Shown here: piece by piece, positions 25,001-33,441 of the stretch
Numbering within the stretch: position 1 is the stretch's first letter
Layout of the letters: every line of letters begins with the position of its first letter
Assembly: GCA_902462155.1 (NCBI GenBank)
Contig: CABQAQ010000001.1
Span: forward strand, 124,001 to 188,000
Direction of reading: 5' to 3'
DNA: 64,000 nucleotides
Source of the DNA: an uncultured bacterium
GTDB lineage: Bacteria; Cyanobacteriota; Vampirovibrionia; Gastranaerophilales; Gastranaerophilaceae
Position numbers and translations under genes: made by a program
The notes under the pieces: model-generated
The model's database searches: none
The model's input: the letters and a program-made list of their open reading frames with translations, nothing else
What the model was told of the DNA's origin: nothing

Positions 25001-27929
25001 AGTAAGAACTGAAGATAATACATCTTCTCATCCTTTCTTATCTAGTGGAAAATTAGAAAAAGTAAATATAGTACGTTCACCAAAAGCACCTACAGCAAAT
25101 GGTAAAGGTATTAAAATATCAGGTACTGTTAAAGCTAATAATAATTTAAGTATATTAAATGGTGGAACATCTGGTATTACTGAAGAAAGTACAGGTAGTA
25201 TCGAAAATAATAATGGAACTACATTAGTTAGAAATTATGAAAAAGCTAATGAAGGAATACTTATAGCTGGTGCAATGAATCTAAATGGCAACACTTGGAT
25301 TGATAATAAAGGTGCTAAAGATTTAACAATTTCCGGTAACATTACTAATGGACGTGGTACTACAATAATTTCAAATGATGCAAGATGGGTAAATGACTTA
25401 GATAGTTTAAATACTGTACAAGATTATTTAGGTGAAAACATAAATATATCTGGTAATGTTACAACTAACGGATATACTTGGGTAGCTAATGCTGGTAAAG
25501 GTAATATAAATATTTCAGGTAATATGACTAATAATAAAGCTAATACAGAAATATCAAATACTACAGATTCTCAAGGTATAAATATCTCAGGAACAGTGAA
25601 ATCAAAATATGATGTACTTGTTGAAAATGCAGGATCTGGTGATCTAGTAGTTTCAAATCTTGAAAGTACTCAAGGAAATGTTAAAGTAAATAATAATATT
25701 TATACAATTGATATTGTAAGAACTATAAATAATGGTGATGAATCATTACATAAAATAGTAAGTTCTAAGAAACCAAATAATGTAGATTCAAAGCTTAATG
25801 TTACAGGAACTATTAGAGCTAATCATTTTGTAGATATATTCAACGGTGGAAATAATGGAATAGTTACAGATAATGGAAGTTCAATTATTTCAGATTTTGG
25901 AAGAATTTGGATTGATAATATTGGTGGAGGAGATATAGATCTTTCAGGTAATATTGTTAACAATTTCATAGGTGGATCTACTATAATATCTAATGCAGTA
26001 AATATTGTAGATAACTTAACGGATTTAAATAAAAAGACTGATTATGCAGGATCAAATATCAAAATTAATGATACAGCATTAATAAGTACTAAAGGTAAAA
26101 CAGAAATAGCTAATGCTAGTAATGGTTCTATTATCGTAGATGGAACAGTTGAGACATCTAATGATGGAAAAACTAATATAAGTAACACAAATAAAGGTGA
26201 TTCTATTACTGTAAAAGGGACAGTTAATTCTGATGGAAGCTTGCTTATAGAAAATACAGGATCAGGTTCTATAAATATTGCTGGTAATGTTTCATCTAAT
26301 AAGGATCTATCTATTCAAAATCAGACTTACTCTTTAGATATTGTAAAAACTATTGAAGATTTCAATGAAGTAATTAATTATATAAGACTAGATCAAGATT
26401 CTCCAAATTTAGCTGGTGGAGTTAATATTACAGGTAATGTAACTTCAAATGGAGATACATTTATCCAAAATGCCGGTAACAAAGGTATTAATATTTCAAA
26501 AACTTCTAATGTAATAGTTTCAAATGGTGATCTTAATATTACAAATGCTAAAGAAGGATCAATCAATGCAAATGGTAAAATCAATAACAAAACAGGAAAT
26601 GTTACTATTACTAATGCAGATTTAGGTAATTCAATTAATATCCAAGGCGATGTTGTTTCAAATGGTGATATGTTAATTGAAAATTCAGGATCTGGAAACA
26701 TTATCTTATCAGGAAATCTTGATAGTACATTAGGTAATATATCTATACAAAACCAAACATATTCTATAGATACAACTAGAAACTTTGATTCAAACAACGA
26801 AGTAACATTGATACCTGTACGTACATATTATGATATAGATCCATCAACTGGTGGCGGTATAACAATTTCTGGTGATATTAATTCTGGAAATGATTTAAGT
26901 ATTGCTAATGGTGGTAAAGATGGTATTACTATCACAAGTTCATCAGATATAATTACAAATGGTGATACTTGGATTGATAATAAAGGTGGAAGTGATCTAG
27001 TAATTAATGGTGATTTAACAAATAATTCAAATAAATCTACTATTATATCTAATTCAGCTGATAGAGTTAATAATCTAAATGATATGAATAAGGAAACTAA
27101 TTATCCTGGTGAAAATATTATCATTGGTGGTAATATTGTAACCAATGGCGATACTTGGATTGCTAATGATGGTAGTGGAAATACTAATATCAGTGGATCT
27201 ATAATTAACAATAGTGATAAAGATCTAACAATCACAAATTCAGATAAGGCAAATGATATCAACATTTCTGGATCTATAATTGGTGGTGGAACTGTTCTTA
27301 TTGAAACAGGCAAAGGTGGAAATATAAATGGTTCAAATCTTGTATCAGGATCTAATGTTATTATTAATGAAGATAAATATGATATAAGCATTGTAAGAAC
27401 TCGTGATAATTGGATTGAAACATTACATAAAATTGTAATAAATCGTCCTGAACCTATAGTTCCTATCGTTCCGACTACTAATATCGTAGAGATTGATGAT
27501 AATGATCCTACAAGATTAATTAATGATAGATTAAAGAAAGATAAGTTTTTACAATTAAAACGTGAATCTATTAGATATGGTATTAACGGTGATTCCTTAG
27601 CTCTATCTCAAGCAAGTGATCATATAGAAGAAATTATAGATATATCTAAGACCGGTTTAGCAGTAAAAACTGATGGTGGCTTAAAGCTTAGTGAAGATGT
27701 TAAAGTAAGCTTTGAATATAAAGGTATTGATATTACTGCAACAGCTAAAGTTATGAGAATCAATGATCATAATAAAACAGCAGGTCTTAAGTTTACAGAT
27801 GTTGATGCTTTAACAGCAAATAAAATCTTATATGTAAGTATGTTACGTCAAGCTGATATACAAGCAGCAGCTGGTAAACTTAATCCAACAGAGGTATCAC
27901 TTACTTCTAAACTATTAACTCAAAATTAA
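22065..27929 (+). CDS. Filamentous-haemagglutinin-type adhesin with C-terminal PilZ domain
   Basis: 1954 residues. A basic start and hydrophobic stretch (VIASILALTIFGFQSNLIVF) with likely cleavage after Ala37 form a signal peptide. The TPS/haemagglutination-activity domain follows (about 38-165, with SPNGMAVGSSGVVNVGAL at 124-141), as in proteins secreted through two-partner TpsB pores. Residues about 170-1790 are Asn/Gly/Ile/Thr-rich beta-helix repeats. A segment like YxIDIVRT recurs at about 973, 1212, 1421, 1565 and 1771. The last about 125 residues form a PilZ domain with RxxxR (RESIR, 1833-1837) and DxSxxG (DISKTG, 1859-1864), the c-di-GMP-binding signature. A cytosolic second-messenger domain on a secreted adhesin is anomalous. 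No TpsB gene lies in the window. Confidence 0.88.
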   Translation: MIHRKKSKDYCFKLKKVIASILALTIFGFQSNLIVFATNITGVSGSNNVYNIKPTHWNNAQTGFRQYSNFDLSRGDSANLIFKYGNNDISRFVNLVGNKVNINGVLNSVNGNGQFTAGNVVFISPNGMAVGSSGVVNVGALSVYTPSKLPELNQMLNLSETGLNNAFDSYKNSSNGLITINGQIFTQRGMELYGRGIEGSGKTVSGFKNVDNSVAYSQAGIAGAVDYNTAKANANALFSKLVNTGNTMANSSEFDFSGNDGKVVLASKAGINLDSGTNIVNGDLTIENKNYGHLNINNDMTANGNVYIYNGQMNNSNFNLGGKFTNLSSSGKTTFINDTKKYSNMNLTGTVKVNSDIDIINRSIHNYVGTDSGSINIANLINDGVNAKTKIVNENDLGYGVYISSIATKGDTHIENNGGLGSLSINNLVNSQEGAKTTILSRNTDGYGLNINSASVKGDTYINTNNHMIIIGTLINSKDGAKTEIYSNGEGGIDITNSLATNGDTIIENNSKGQIFINSLKNNKAGAKTKIVSSKTEYGESVYKFPNGDFVRKEDLSRYLPLHPEYRDLVDMEFLGSPEVRAAIFIKDINVNGQLDVVNKSNASILINNLVNNLDGAVTNITNKYSNVPTGLPSLSWNGGLYLLNAEVNGDIKTFNEDSKGTYIGTLKNLKSGALTEIHNISLDDIAINGITINDLSANGKVDILNNVYVSSSKTDNGINISKLVNTSSKDNTTIVNAKQEGSEAGKVSINLLDHIETNGDLLIQNLSEGDINLSKDAIIKNNAGKTHIVNAENVSGQMNLLGLIDVNNDLWINNKSNDDLVIGGSIINNSNDGLTLITNNGNWLNIKNDTLESQINSGKYNYDAEKVSDLNGGSIKITGNIQTQGETVIANGGNGNIEIGGSVINGIKNDVVLNSNAKTTISNTKNGQDIIISNTGNVVSASDLLIENAGTGSIDIKGNVESKLSNVDINNSMYEIDLVRTEDNTSSHPFLSSGKLEKVNIVRSPKAPTANGKGIKISGTVKANNNLSILNGGTSGITEESTGSIENNNGTTLVRNYEKANEGILIAGAMNLNGNTWIDNKGAKDLTISGNITNGRGTTIISNDARWVNDLDSLNTVQDYLGENINISGNVTTNGYTWVANAGKGNINISGNMTNNKANTEISNTTDSQGINISGTVKSKYDVLVENAGSGDLVVSNLESTQGNVKVNNNIYTIDIVRTINNGDESLHKIVSSKKPNNVDSKLNVTGTIRANHFVDIFNGGNNGIVTDNGSSIISDFGRIWIDNIGGGDIDLSGNIVNNFIGGSTIISNAVNIVDNLTDLNKKTDYAGSNIKINDTALISTKGKTEIANASNGSIIVDGTVETSNDGKTNISNTNKGDSITVKGTVNSDGSLLIENTGSGSINIAGNVSSNKDLSIQNQTYSLDIVKTIEDFNEVINYIRLDQDSPNLAGGVNITGNVTSNGDTFIQNAGNKGINISKTSNVIVSNGDLNITNAKEGSINANGKINNKTGNVTITNADLGNSINIQGDVVSNGDMLIENSGSGNIILSGNLDSTLGNISIQNQTYSIDTTRNFDSNNEVTLIPVRTYYDIDPSTGGGITISGDINSGNDLSIANGGKDGITITSSSDIITNGDTWIDNKGGSDLVINGDLTNNSNKSTIISNSADRVNNLNDMNKETNYPGENIIIGGNIVTNGDTWIANDGSGNTNISGSIINNSDKDLTITNSDKANDINISGSIIGGGTVLIETGKGGNINGSNLVSGSNVIINEDKYDISIVRTRDNWIETLHKIVINRPEPIVPIVPTTNIVEIDDNDPTRLINDRLKKDKFLQLKRESIRYGINGDSLALSQASDHIEEIIDISKTGLAVKTDGGLKLSEDVKVSFEYKGIDITATAKVMRINDHNKTAGLKFTDVDALTANKILYVSMLRQADIQAAAGKLNPTEVSLTSKLLTQN

Positions 27930-27956
27930 TAATTTAGTTTAGATTACCAAATAAAG

Positions 27957-27989
27957 ATAGGATAAGATAAAAATCTTATCCTATTTTTT
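27957..27989. terminator. Bidirectional terminator between the adhesin and thiF-like genes
   Basis: ATAGGATAAGAT (27957-27968) pairs with ATCTTATCCTAT (27973-27984) around AAAA, followed by TTTTTT. Confidence 0.88.
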
Positions 27990-28008
27990 ATTAATATAAA
28001 ACATCAAT

Positions 28009-28755
28009 TTAGTTACATACTTTGCATTTAGGATTTTTTTTAAGAAAAATTTTTTTAAAGCTCATATTAAGTCCATTAAAAATGAGTAGGTGATTTACAA
28101 GAGGATCTCCTATATTCAATATAAGTTTTATAGCTTCAAGTGACTGAATAGAGGCTATGGTACTTACAATAGGACTTATTACTCCCTTTGGAATTTCTTT
28201 TTCATCTGTTAAAGTAAAGGGTATAATACAATTAAGACAAGGTGTGTGATGTGGTATTATACTTGTAACTTGTCCATAAAATTCACTTACTCCTGCGTGT
28301 ATTAATATTTTTTTAGATTTTATTGCTATGGTATTTAATATAAATTTTGAATGATAGGAATCAAAGCAATCAATAATCAAGTCATATTTTTTAACTATTT
28401 CTGAGTAATTATCTAAATTAAGTTTAATATCATAAGTATCTACTTTTATTTGATTATTAAAATCATAGATCCAATTTTTAGCAGAAATAACTTTCTTTTC
28501 TCCAATACTTTTAAATTTATGTATATACTGTCTATTTAAATTTGAAATTTCAATTAAATCATAATCAATAATTCCAATATTTCCAATACCGATAGAGGCT
28601 AAATTAGATATAACAGTAGATCCAAGTCCTCCAGCTCCACATATTAATATTTTACTATTTTTAAGTTTTTTTTGTCCTTCAATGCCTATTTCTTTTATAG
28701 CTATATTACGTTTATATCTATCGTTATTATTCATCTGTTTTTGCCCTAAATCCAT
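28009..28755 (-). CDS. ThiF/MoeB-family adenylyltransferase (E1-like)
   Basis: 248 residues. The ATP-binding GAGGLGS (40-46), DYDLIEISNLNRQ (64-76) and IIDCFDSYHSKF mark the HesA/MoeB/ThiF fold. Zinc ligands are CLNC (173-176) and CKVC (244-247) near the C-terminus. Such enzymes adenylate the C-terminal Gly-Gly of ThiS- or MoaD-type sulfur carriers in the cytosol. No ThiS, ThiG or MoaD gene is adjacent. It overlaps hydE by 29 nt and is translated after it, so it may serve thiamin or molybdopterin synthesis or be tied to hydrogenase maturation. The exact partner is not determinable here. Confidence 0.85.
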   Translation of the reverse strand: MDLGQKQMNNNDRYKRNIAIKEIGIEGQKKLKNSKILICGAGGLGSTVISNLASIGIGNIGIIDYDLIEISNLNRQYIHKFKSIGEKKVISAKNWIYDFNNQIKVDTYDIKLNLDNYSEIVKKYDLIIDCFDSYHSKFILNTIAIKSKKILIHAGVSEFYGQVTSIIPHHTPCLNCIIPFTLTDEKEIPKGVISPIVSTIASIQSLEAIKLILNIGDPLVNHLLIFNGLNMSFKKIFLKKNPKCKVCN

Positions 28756-29758
28756 AACTATTTGATATTTCTCTATTTATTCCCTTTATTTCATTAATAA
28801 TTGAGTTTAAAGATTCTATGGGTGTTTGATTTATGGAAGTTTTACCTGGATATAATTCATAATTTTTTCTATATTCAATATCAGTCATATTAGGCATTAT
28901 AACATTTGCTCCACTTTGTAAGGCAATTATTCTCCCATTTTTTTGTAATGTTTCAATAGCTGTTGTAGCTGGAATATTAATATCAGGAAGTAGTATTCTT
29001 GTAATAGCGATTACTTTTATGGCTAAGAATAAATTTCCATTTGGTACATTTTTTAGCTTAGTATTAGGATTTGCTATAAATGGTCCAACACCTATCATAT
29101 CCGCATTAATTTCTTTAAAGAATAGTATATCATTAGCTATAGACTCTAAAGATTGATTTGGTAATCCTATAAGAGATCCGGTTCCTACTTCAAACCCTAG
29201 TGATTTTAGATTTTTTAAGCATTCTATTCTATTACTATAATCCATGTTTGGATGTAAATTTTTATACAAATTTATATCCGAAGTTTCAATTCTAAGAAGA
29301 TATCTGTCTGCACCAGCGGATTTGTAAGCTTTATATTCTTGGAGTGTTTTTTCTCCAATACTTAAAGTTATAGCTACATTAAGTTTTTTTATTTCTGAAA
29401 TTATACGAATCATTTTTTCAAGATCAAAGAAAGGATCTTCTCCAGATTGTAATACGATAGTTTTAAAACCTAGACTTGATGCATTTTTAGCAGAATTAAT
29501 AATCTCTTCAACTGATAATCTATATCTATGAATATTTTTATTTTCATACTGAAGACCACAATATTGGCAGTTTTGTTTGCAAATATTAGAAAATTCTATA
29601 AGTCCTCTTAAGTGAATTTTATTTCCGATATATTTTTCTCGTACCTGATTTGCTGTATTAAATAGAATATTATCAAACATATTTGTCGATAAAATATCAA
29701 TGATATTTTGTTTACTTAAAATATGAGTTTTCAGTGAATCTTTTATTATTTTTTCCAT
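28727..29758 (-). CDS. hydE: [FeFe]-hydrogenase H-cluster radical SAM maturase HydE
   Basis: 343 residues. The HydE-type motif HLRGLIEFSNICKQNCQYCG carries CxxxCxxC at Cys60, Cys64 and Cys67, which bind the [4Fe-4S] cluster that cleaves S-adenosylmethionine. LQSGEDPFF, RIETSDINLY, GTGSLIGLPNQ and MIGVGPFIANPNT also match HydE. HydE helps build the dithiomethylamine-bearing H-cluster with HydF and HydG, implying an [FeFe]-hydrogenase elsewhere and a fermentative lifestyle. PylB is a related alternative, but no PylC/PylD genes are nearby. The ATG at 29758 has no ribosome-binding site and a TATAAT only 7 nt upstream, suggesting a leaderless mRNA. Confidence 0.87.
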   Translation of the reverse strand: MEKIIKDSLKTHILSKQNIIDILSTNMFDNILFNTANQVREKYIGNKIHLRGLIEFSNICKQNCQYCGLQYENKNIHRYRLSVEEIINSAKNASSLGFKTIVLQSGEDPFFDLEKMIRIISEIKKLNVAITLSIGEKTLQEYKAYKSAGADRYLLRIETSDINLYKNLHPNMDYSNRIECLKNLKSLGFEVGTGSLIGLPNQSLESIANDILFFKEINADMIGVGPFIANPNTKLKNVPNGNLFLAIKVIAITRILLPDINIPATTAIETLQKNGRIIALQSGANVIMPNMTDIEYRKNYELYPGKTSINQTPIESLNSIINEIKGINREISNSYGFRAKTDE

Positions 29759-29765
29759 AATATAA

Positions 29766-29771
29766 ATTATA
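29766..29771 (-). promoter_or_regulatory. Candidate -10 element of hydE (leaderless arrangement)
   Basis: Minus-strand TATAAT ends 7 nt before the hydE ATG, so transcription would begin at or next to the start codon. No good -35 element was found. Confidence 0.4.
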
Positions 29772-29855
29772 ATATAAAATTTTTATTTAAATTCTTGATA
29801 ATAAAATTTAATTGATACTATAATATTTTATAATATCAAATTTAAGATTAAGGTT

Positions 29856-31232
29856 ATGTCGACAACAGAATTAACAAAAGGTAATCCTATAAAATTAATG
29901 TTATTATTTATGTTTCCTTTGTTTATAGGTAATATATTTCAACAGATATACAGTTTAGCGGATACTGTAATAGTAGGTAATTTAATAGGAATAAAAGCAT
30001 TAGCAGCTGTTGGTTGTTCTTCGGCCATAGTCTGGCTGGTACTAGGTTTCATTTTAGGTATTACTTCCGGATTTTCTGTTTTAACTGCACAGAGATTTGG
30101 AGCTCAAGATTATAAAAATTTAAAGCAATCTGTTGTTTCTTCTATTTATTTATGTGTATTTTTTACTATTATTATAACGTTTTTTAGTTGCTTAACGGCA
30201 AAATGGTTATTAGTTTTTATGAATACACCAAAAGAAATTTTTGAAGATGCTTTTGACTATATATTTATTATTTATCTGGGAACATTTGCAACTGTATTTT
30301 ATAATATGATATCAAATATAATAAGAGCATTAGGTGACAGTAAAACACCTTTGATTTTTCTTATTATAGCATCAATAATTAATATTTTTTTAGATATTAT
30401 ATTTATAGCTGTTTTTAAATATGGTGTAGCCTCAGCAGCATTAGCAACAGTATTATCCCAGATAGTTTCAGGAGCTTTATGTTTAGTTTATATAAAATAT
30501 CATTTTCCTATTTTGCATTTAAAGAAAGAAGATTGGAAAATAAATAAGGAAGATATATTAAATCATTTTAAAGTCGGATTTCCAATGGGATTTCAAATGT
30601 CGGTGTTAACAATAGGGATGATAGCAGTTCAAGTAGTGTTAAACTCATTTGGCTCAGAATCTATAGCAGCTTTTACAGCAGCTTGCAAAGTAGAACAATT
30701 AGCTGTACAACCTTTAGTTGCAGTAGGAGTTACAGTAGCAACGTATGTGGCTCAAAATTTTGGAGCTTTAGAGTTTAAACGAATTCGTTTTGGAATTAAA
30801 ATTTGCTCTAATTTTATTTTATTTTTTAGTATATCTGCAGGGATATTGATTCTATTATATGGAAAGTTTTTAATAGCTTTATTCCTTAAAGAAAAAAATG
30901 TGGTAGTAATTAATTTAGCTCAAGAATATTTATCAAACGTTATTTTATTTTATTTTCCTTTAGGAATGTTAATAATGTATAGAAGTGCCTTACAAGGTAT
31001 GGGGAATTCTATAATACCTTTATATTCAGGGGTATTAGAGCTTATTATGAGAACCTTAGCAGTAATTATATTATCAAAATATTTTGGTTATCTGGGAGTT
31101 TGTTTAGCAGGTCCGGCAGCTTGGTTTTCCGGAGCTGTTCTTTTAACAATAGGATATTATAAAACTTTTCGACATTTAATATTTAAATTAAGAAAATCGA
31201 CATCTAAAGAAGGTAAAAAAGTTTTAGTTTAG
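29856..31232 (+). CDS. MATE-family multidrug/sodium efflux transporter
   Basis: 458 residues with about 12 predicted transmembrane helices. Family signatures are FPLFIGNIFQQIYSLADTVI and VGNLIGIKALAAVGCSSA near the N-terminus, NIIRALGDSKTPLIFLI, and the mirrored second half GFQMSVLTIGMIAVQ and SALQGMGNSIIPL. MATE proteins export cationic compounds in exchange for Na+ or H+. The length is typical (about 450). It is divergent from hydE by 97 nt and followed 65 nt later by rmuC on the same strand. No substrate can be assigned. Confidence 0.92.
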   Translation: MSTTELTKGNPIKLMLLFMFPLFIGNIFQQIYSLADTVIVGNLIGIKALAAVGCSSAIVWLVLGFILGITSGFSVLTAQRFGAQDYKNLKQSVVSSIYLCVFFTIIITFFSCLTAKWLLVFMNTPKEIFEDAFDYIFIIYLGTFATVFYNMISNIIRALGDSKTPLIFLIIASIINIFLDIIFIAVFKYGVASAALATVLSQIVSGALCLVYIKYHFPILHLKKEDWKINKEDILNHFKVGFPMGFQMSVLTIGMIAVQVVLNSFGSESIAAFTAACKVEQLAVQPLVAVGVTVATYVAQNFGALEFKRIRFGIKICSNFILFFSISAGILILLYGKFLIALFLKEKNVVVINLAQEYLSNVILFYFPLGMLIMYRSALQGMGNSIIPLYSGVLELIMRTLAVIILSKYFGYLGVCLAGPAAWFSGAVLLTIGYYKTFRHLIFKLRKSTSKEGKKVLV

Positions 31233-31297
31233 TTATTTTGAAAATATTTAATTTGTAATATAATGAGTAGTAGTGTTAAATTAGGGATTTAGAATAA

Positions 31298-32371
31298 ATG
31301 AGTTTTATCTATTTTGTAATAGGAATAATAATAGGTTTTTTGCTAGGCAGTATATGTATTTATTTTGTAATAAATAGATTAAAAAAAGATTATTCAAGTA
31401 ATCAACTAGAATATGAAACAAAAATGAATATGCTATTTGAAAACATAACGAATAAATTAATGAAAGAAAATGCTCAAGAATTAACAATAAAAAATAAAGA
31501 TGAATTAAATAATATATTGATTCCATTTAAAGAAAAAGTTGAAGAAATGAAAAAGAAGTTTGAAATAAATGATGAGAAATTTTTAAAACTTGATTTTTAT
31601 ATAAAAAATGTAATAGAAGTAGGGAATAAAATATCTCAAGATACAAATAATTTAGCACTTACTTTAAAAGGAGATAATAAAGTTCAGGGTAGATGGGGTG
31701 AAATTATTTTAGAACGAGTTTTAGAACTTTCCGGTTTAATAGAGGGAGAAGAATATCTATTACAAAAAGGTACTATTAAAGGCAAGCCGGATGCTATTGT
31801 ATTATTACCTCAAAATAAAGCAGTATTTATAGATGCAAAGACTAGTTTTTCTTCATATGACTCATTTTGCAATTCTGATAACGAAGAAGAAAAAAAGTAC
31901 TATTTAAAACAATTTCAAGAATCTATAAAGAACCATATAACAAATCTTGCAAAGAAAGAATATTTTAATGATGACAATTATAATACACCTGAATATGTAT
32001 TAATGTTTATACCAATAGAGAGTTGCTATTCAATGATATTTAATTCTAACTCACAGCTATGGGAGTATGCTTGGAAAAATAAAATAATGCCAACAAGTCC
32101 ATCTACATTATTAGCAGCTTTAAAATTAATTAATAGTTTTCATATGGTTAATCGTCAGAATAAGAATGCTTGTGAAATAGCTAATTTAGCAGGTAGAATG
32201 GTAGATAAATTTGTATCATTCCTCGATGATATAGAGAGCTTAAAGAAAGTTATAGACAAATTAAATACAAAATTAAATGGTCGAGATAACTTAATAAATC
32301 AAGCAAAGAGGTTAAAAGATCTTGGAGCAAAATCTTCAAAAGAAATTTTAGTATCAGAGGAAAATATTTAA
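31298..32371 (+). CDS. rmuC: DNA recombination protein RmuC
   Basis: 357 residues. An N-terminal membrane helix (FVIGIIIGFLLGSICIYFV) is followed by a coiled coil (about 25-115). The RmuC nuclease-like core comes next: GRWGEIILERVLELSGL, GKPDAIVLLPQNKAVFIDAK, and YVLMFIPIESCYSMIF. RmuC limits recombination at inverted repeats, with a proposed nuclease-fold domain at the inner face of the membrane. Length and domain order are usual for the shorter RmuC forms. TATAAT near 31258 could give it its own promoter. It converges with the minus-strand gene at 32396. Confidence 0.92.
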   Translation: MSFIYFVIGIIIGFLLGSICIYFVINRLKKDYSSNQLEYETKMNMLFENITNKLMKENAQELTIKNKDELNNILIPFKEKVEEMKKKFEINDEKFLKLDFYIKNVIEVGNKISQDTNNLALTLKGDNKVQGRWGEIILERVLELSGLIEGEEYLLQKGTIKGKPDAIVLLPQNKAVFIDAKTSFSSYDSFCNSDNEEEKKYYLKQFQESIKNHITNLAKKEYFNDDNYNTPEYVLMFIPIESCYSMIFNSNSQLWEYAWKNKIMPTSPSTLLAALKLINSFHMVNRQNKNACEIANLAGRMVDKFVSFLDDIESLKKVIDKLNTKLNGRDNLINQAKRLKDLGAKSSKEILVSEENI

Positions 32372-32395
32372 AATTAAAATAATAATTTTAAAAAA

Positions 32396-33331
32396 TTATT
32401 GTGAAGAATTCTGTTTAAATATATCTATTATAGTGTTATTAACTTGTTTATCAAGTTCTTGTTTAGAAATGCTTTTGTGGATATATAAATATAGCTCTTT
32501 AACTTGTGGATTCTGATTAACTAAGTTAATAGATTTTAATTTATCAAAAGGTATATTTAAACTGGAAGTAATTTGTTTATTATTTTTCCATAGAATAGGT
32601 TTCAAAAGAGATATGGATTTTTTTAGAATATGATATTGAGTTTCTAAAAAAGCACCTAAAAAAATAAAGTGTAAGTAACTTTTTAAAGTTGGTGATTGTG
32701 AAATAGTATTGATAATAGAAGTAAGCTTTGTACCAACCTCTTCATTACTAGTGTTCAAAACAGTTTCTTTAAATAGTTGTTTATTTTTACGGAATTTAGT
32801 ATAATTATCTACTATTTTATTATGAATTAGAATACCTGTATCCTGAGAAGAAGCAAGGAGGAAGTTTTTATTAAAAGATTGCAGATTTTTTTTAATTTTT
32901 TCGTGATTTTTTACAATTTTGTTATTAATAGAAACTCCAAGATCTTCAGTAGACATTTTTAGATTTGATAATATTAATTTATTAAATAAATCTTTTAAGC
33001 TTATATATTTTTTAGTTTTATCATCTTTAAGATTTATATTAAAAAGCTTTGAAAAAACTTGGAATAAAAATTCGGCAAAAAAGAGTTTTTCTGCTGCTTT
33101 TAAAGCACCAAGGGAAGCAGATTTTAAAACAGGGTAAGTTTTTAATACTTCAGGTTGCTTAAATTGGTAATTATGAGGGACTAAATTAAGTTTTTTAGCT
33201 ATATTTCCGCTTTTATGATATATTTTAGTGGCTGCTTTATGAGAATAGAAAGTTTCAATGCCACTAATGCTACTATTAGTTAATCTGTTAAGAATTTCGG
33301 AGTTGTAAATTATATTTGTTAATATTTTCAT
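32396..33331 (-). CDS. Hypothetical protein with three 34-residue repeats
   Basis: 311 residues, no family recognised. It is Lys/Asn/Ser-rich and largely helical. An imperfect repeat of period 34 is visible: STEDLGVSINNKIVKNHEKI at 127, SSQDTGILIHNKIVDNYTKF at 161, and a weaker SNEEVGTKLTSIINTI at 195. Moderately hydrophobic patches (SLGALKAAEKLFFAEFLFQV, 73-92, and YLHFIFLGAFL) could be buried helices or membrane-associated. There is no clear signal peptide. The ribosome-binding site on the minus strand (AAGGAA before the ATG) is acceptable. It is divergent from rnhC. Confidence 0.6.
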   Translation of the reverse strand: MKILTNIIYNSEILNRLTNSSISGIETFYSHKAATKIYHKSGNIAKKLNLVPHNYQFKQPEVLKTYPVLKSASLGALKAAEKLFFAEFLFQVFSKLFNINLKDDKTKKYISLKDLFNKLILSNLKMSTEDLGVSINNKIVKNHEKIKKNLQSFNKNFLLASSQDTGILIHNKIVDNYTKFRKNKQLFKETVLNTSNEEVGTKLTSIINTISQSPTLKSYLHFIFLGAFLETQYHILKKSISLLKPILWKNNKQITSSLNIPFDKLKSINLVNQNPQVKELYLYIHKSISKQELDKQVNNTIIDIFKQNSSQ

Positions 33332-33441
33332 TTTGAATTTCCTTACCTTTATTGTAGCAGATTTTTGAAAAAAAAGTAAAAAAAAATAAAAAAATTTATA
33401 AATTGTAACAAAAATTTTGTTATTTGTTATATAGTGTTATT

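Noticed and set aside
28727..29758. PylB (methylornithine synthase) instead of HydE
   Set aside because: The radical SAM motif context and downstream segments fit HydE better, and no other pyrrolysine-pathway gene is nearby.
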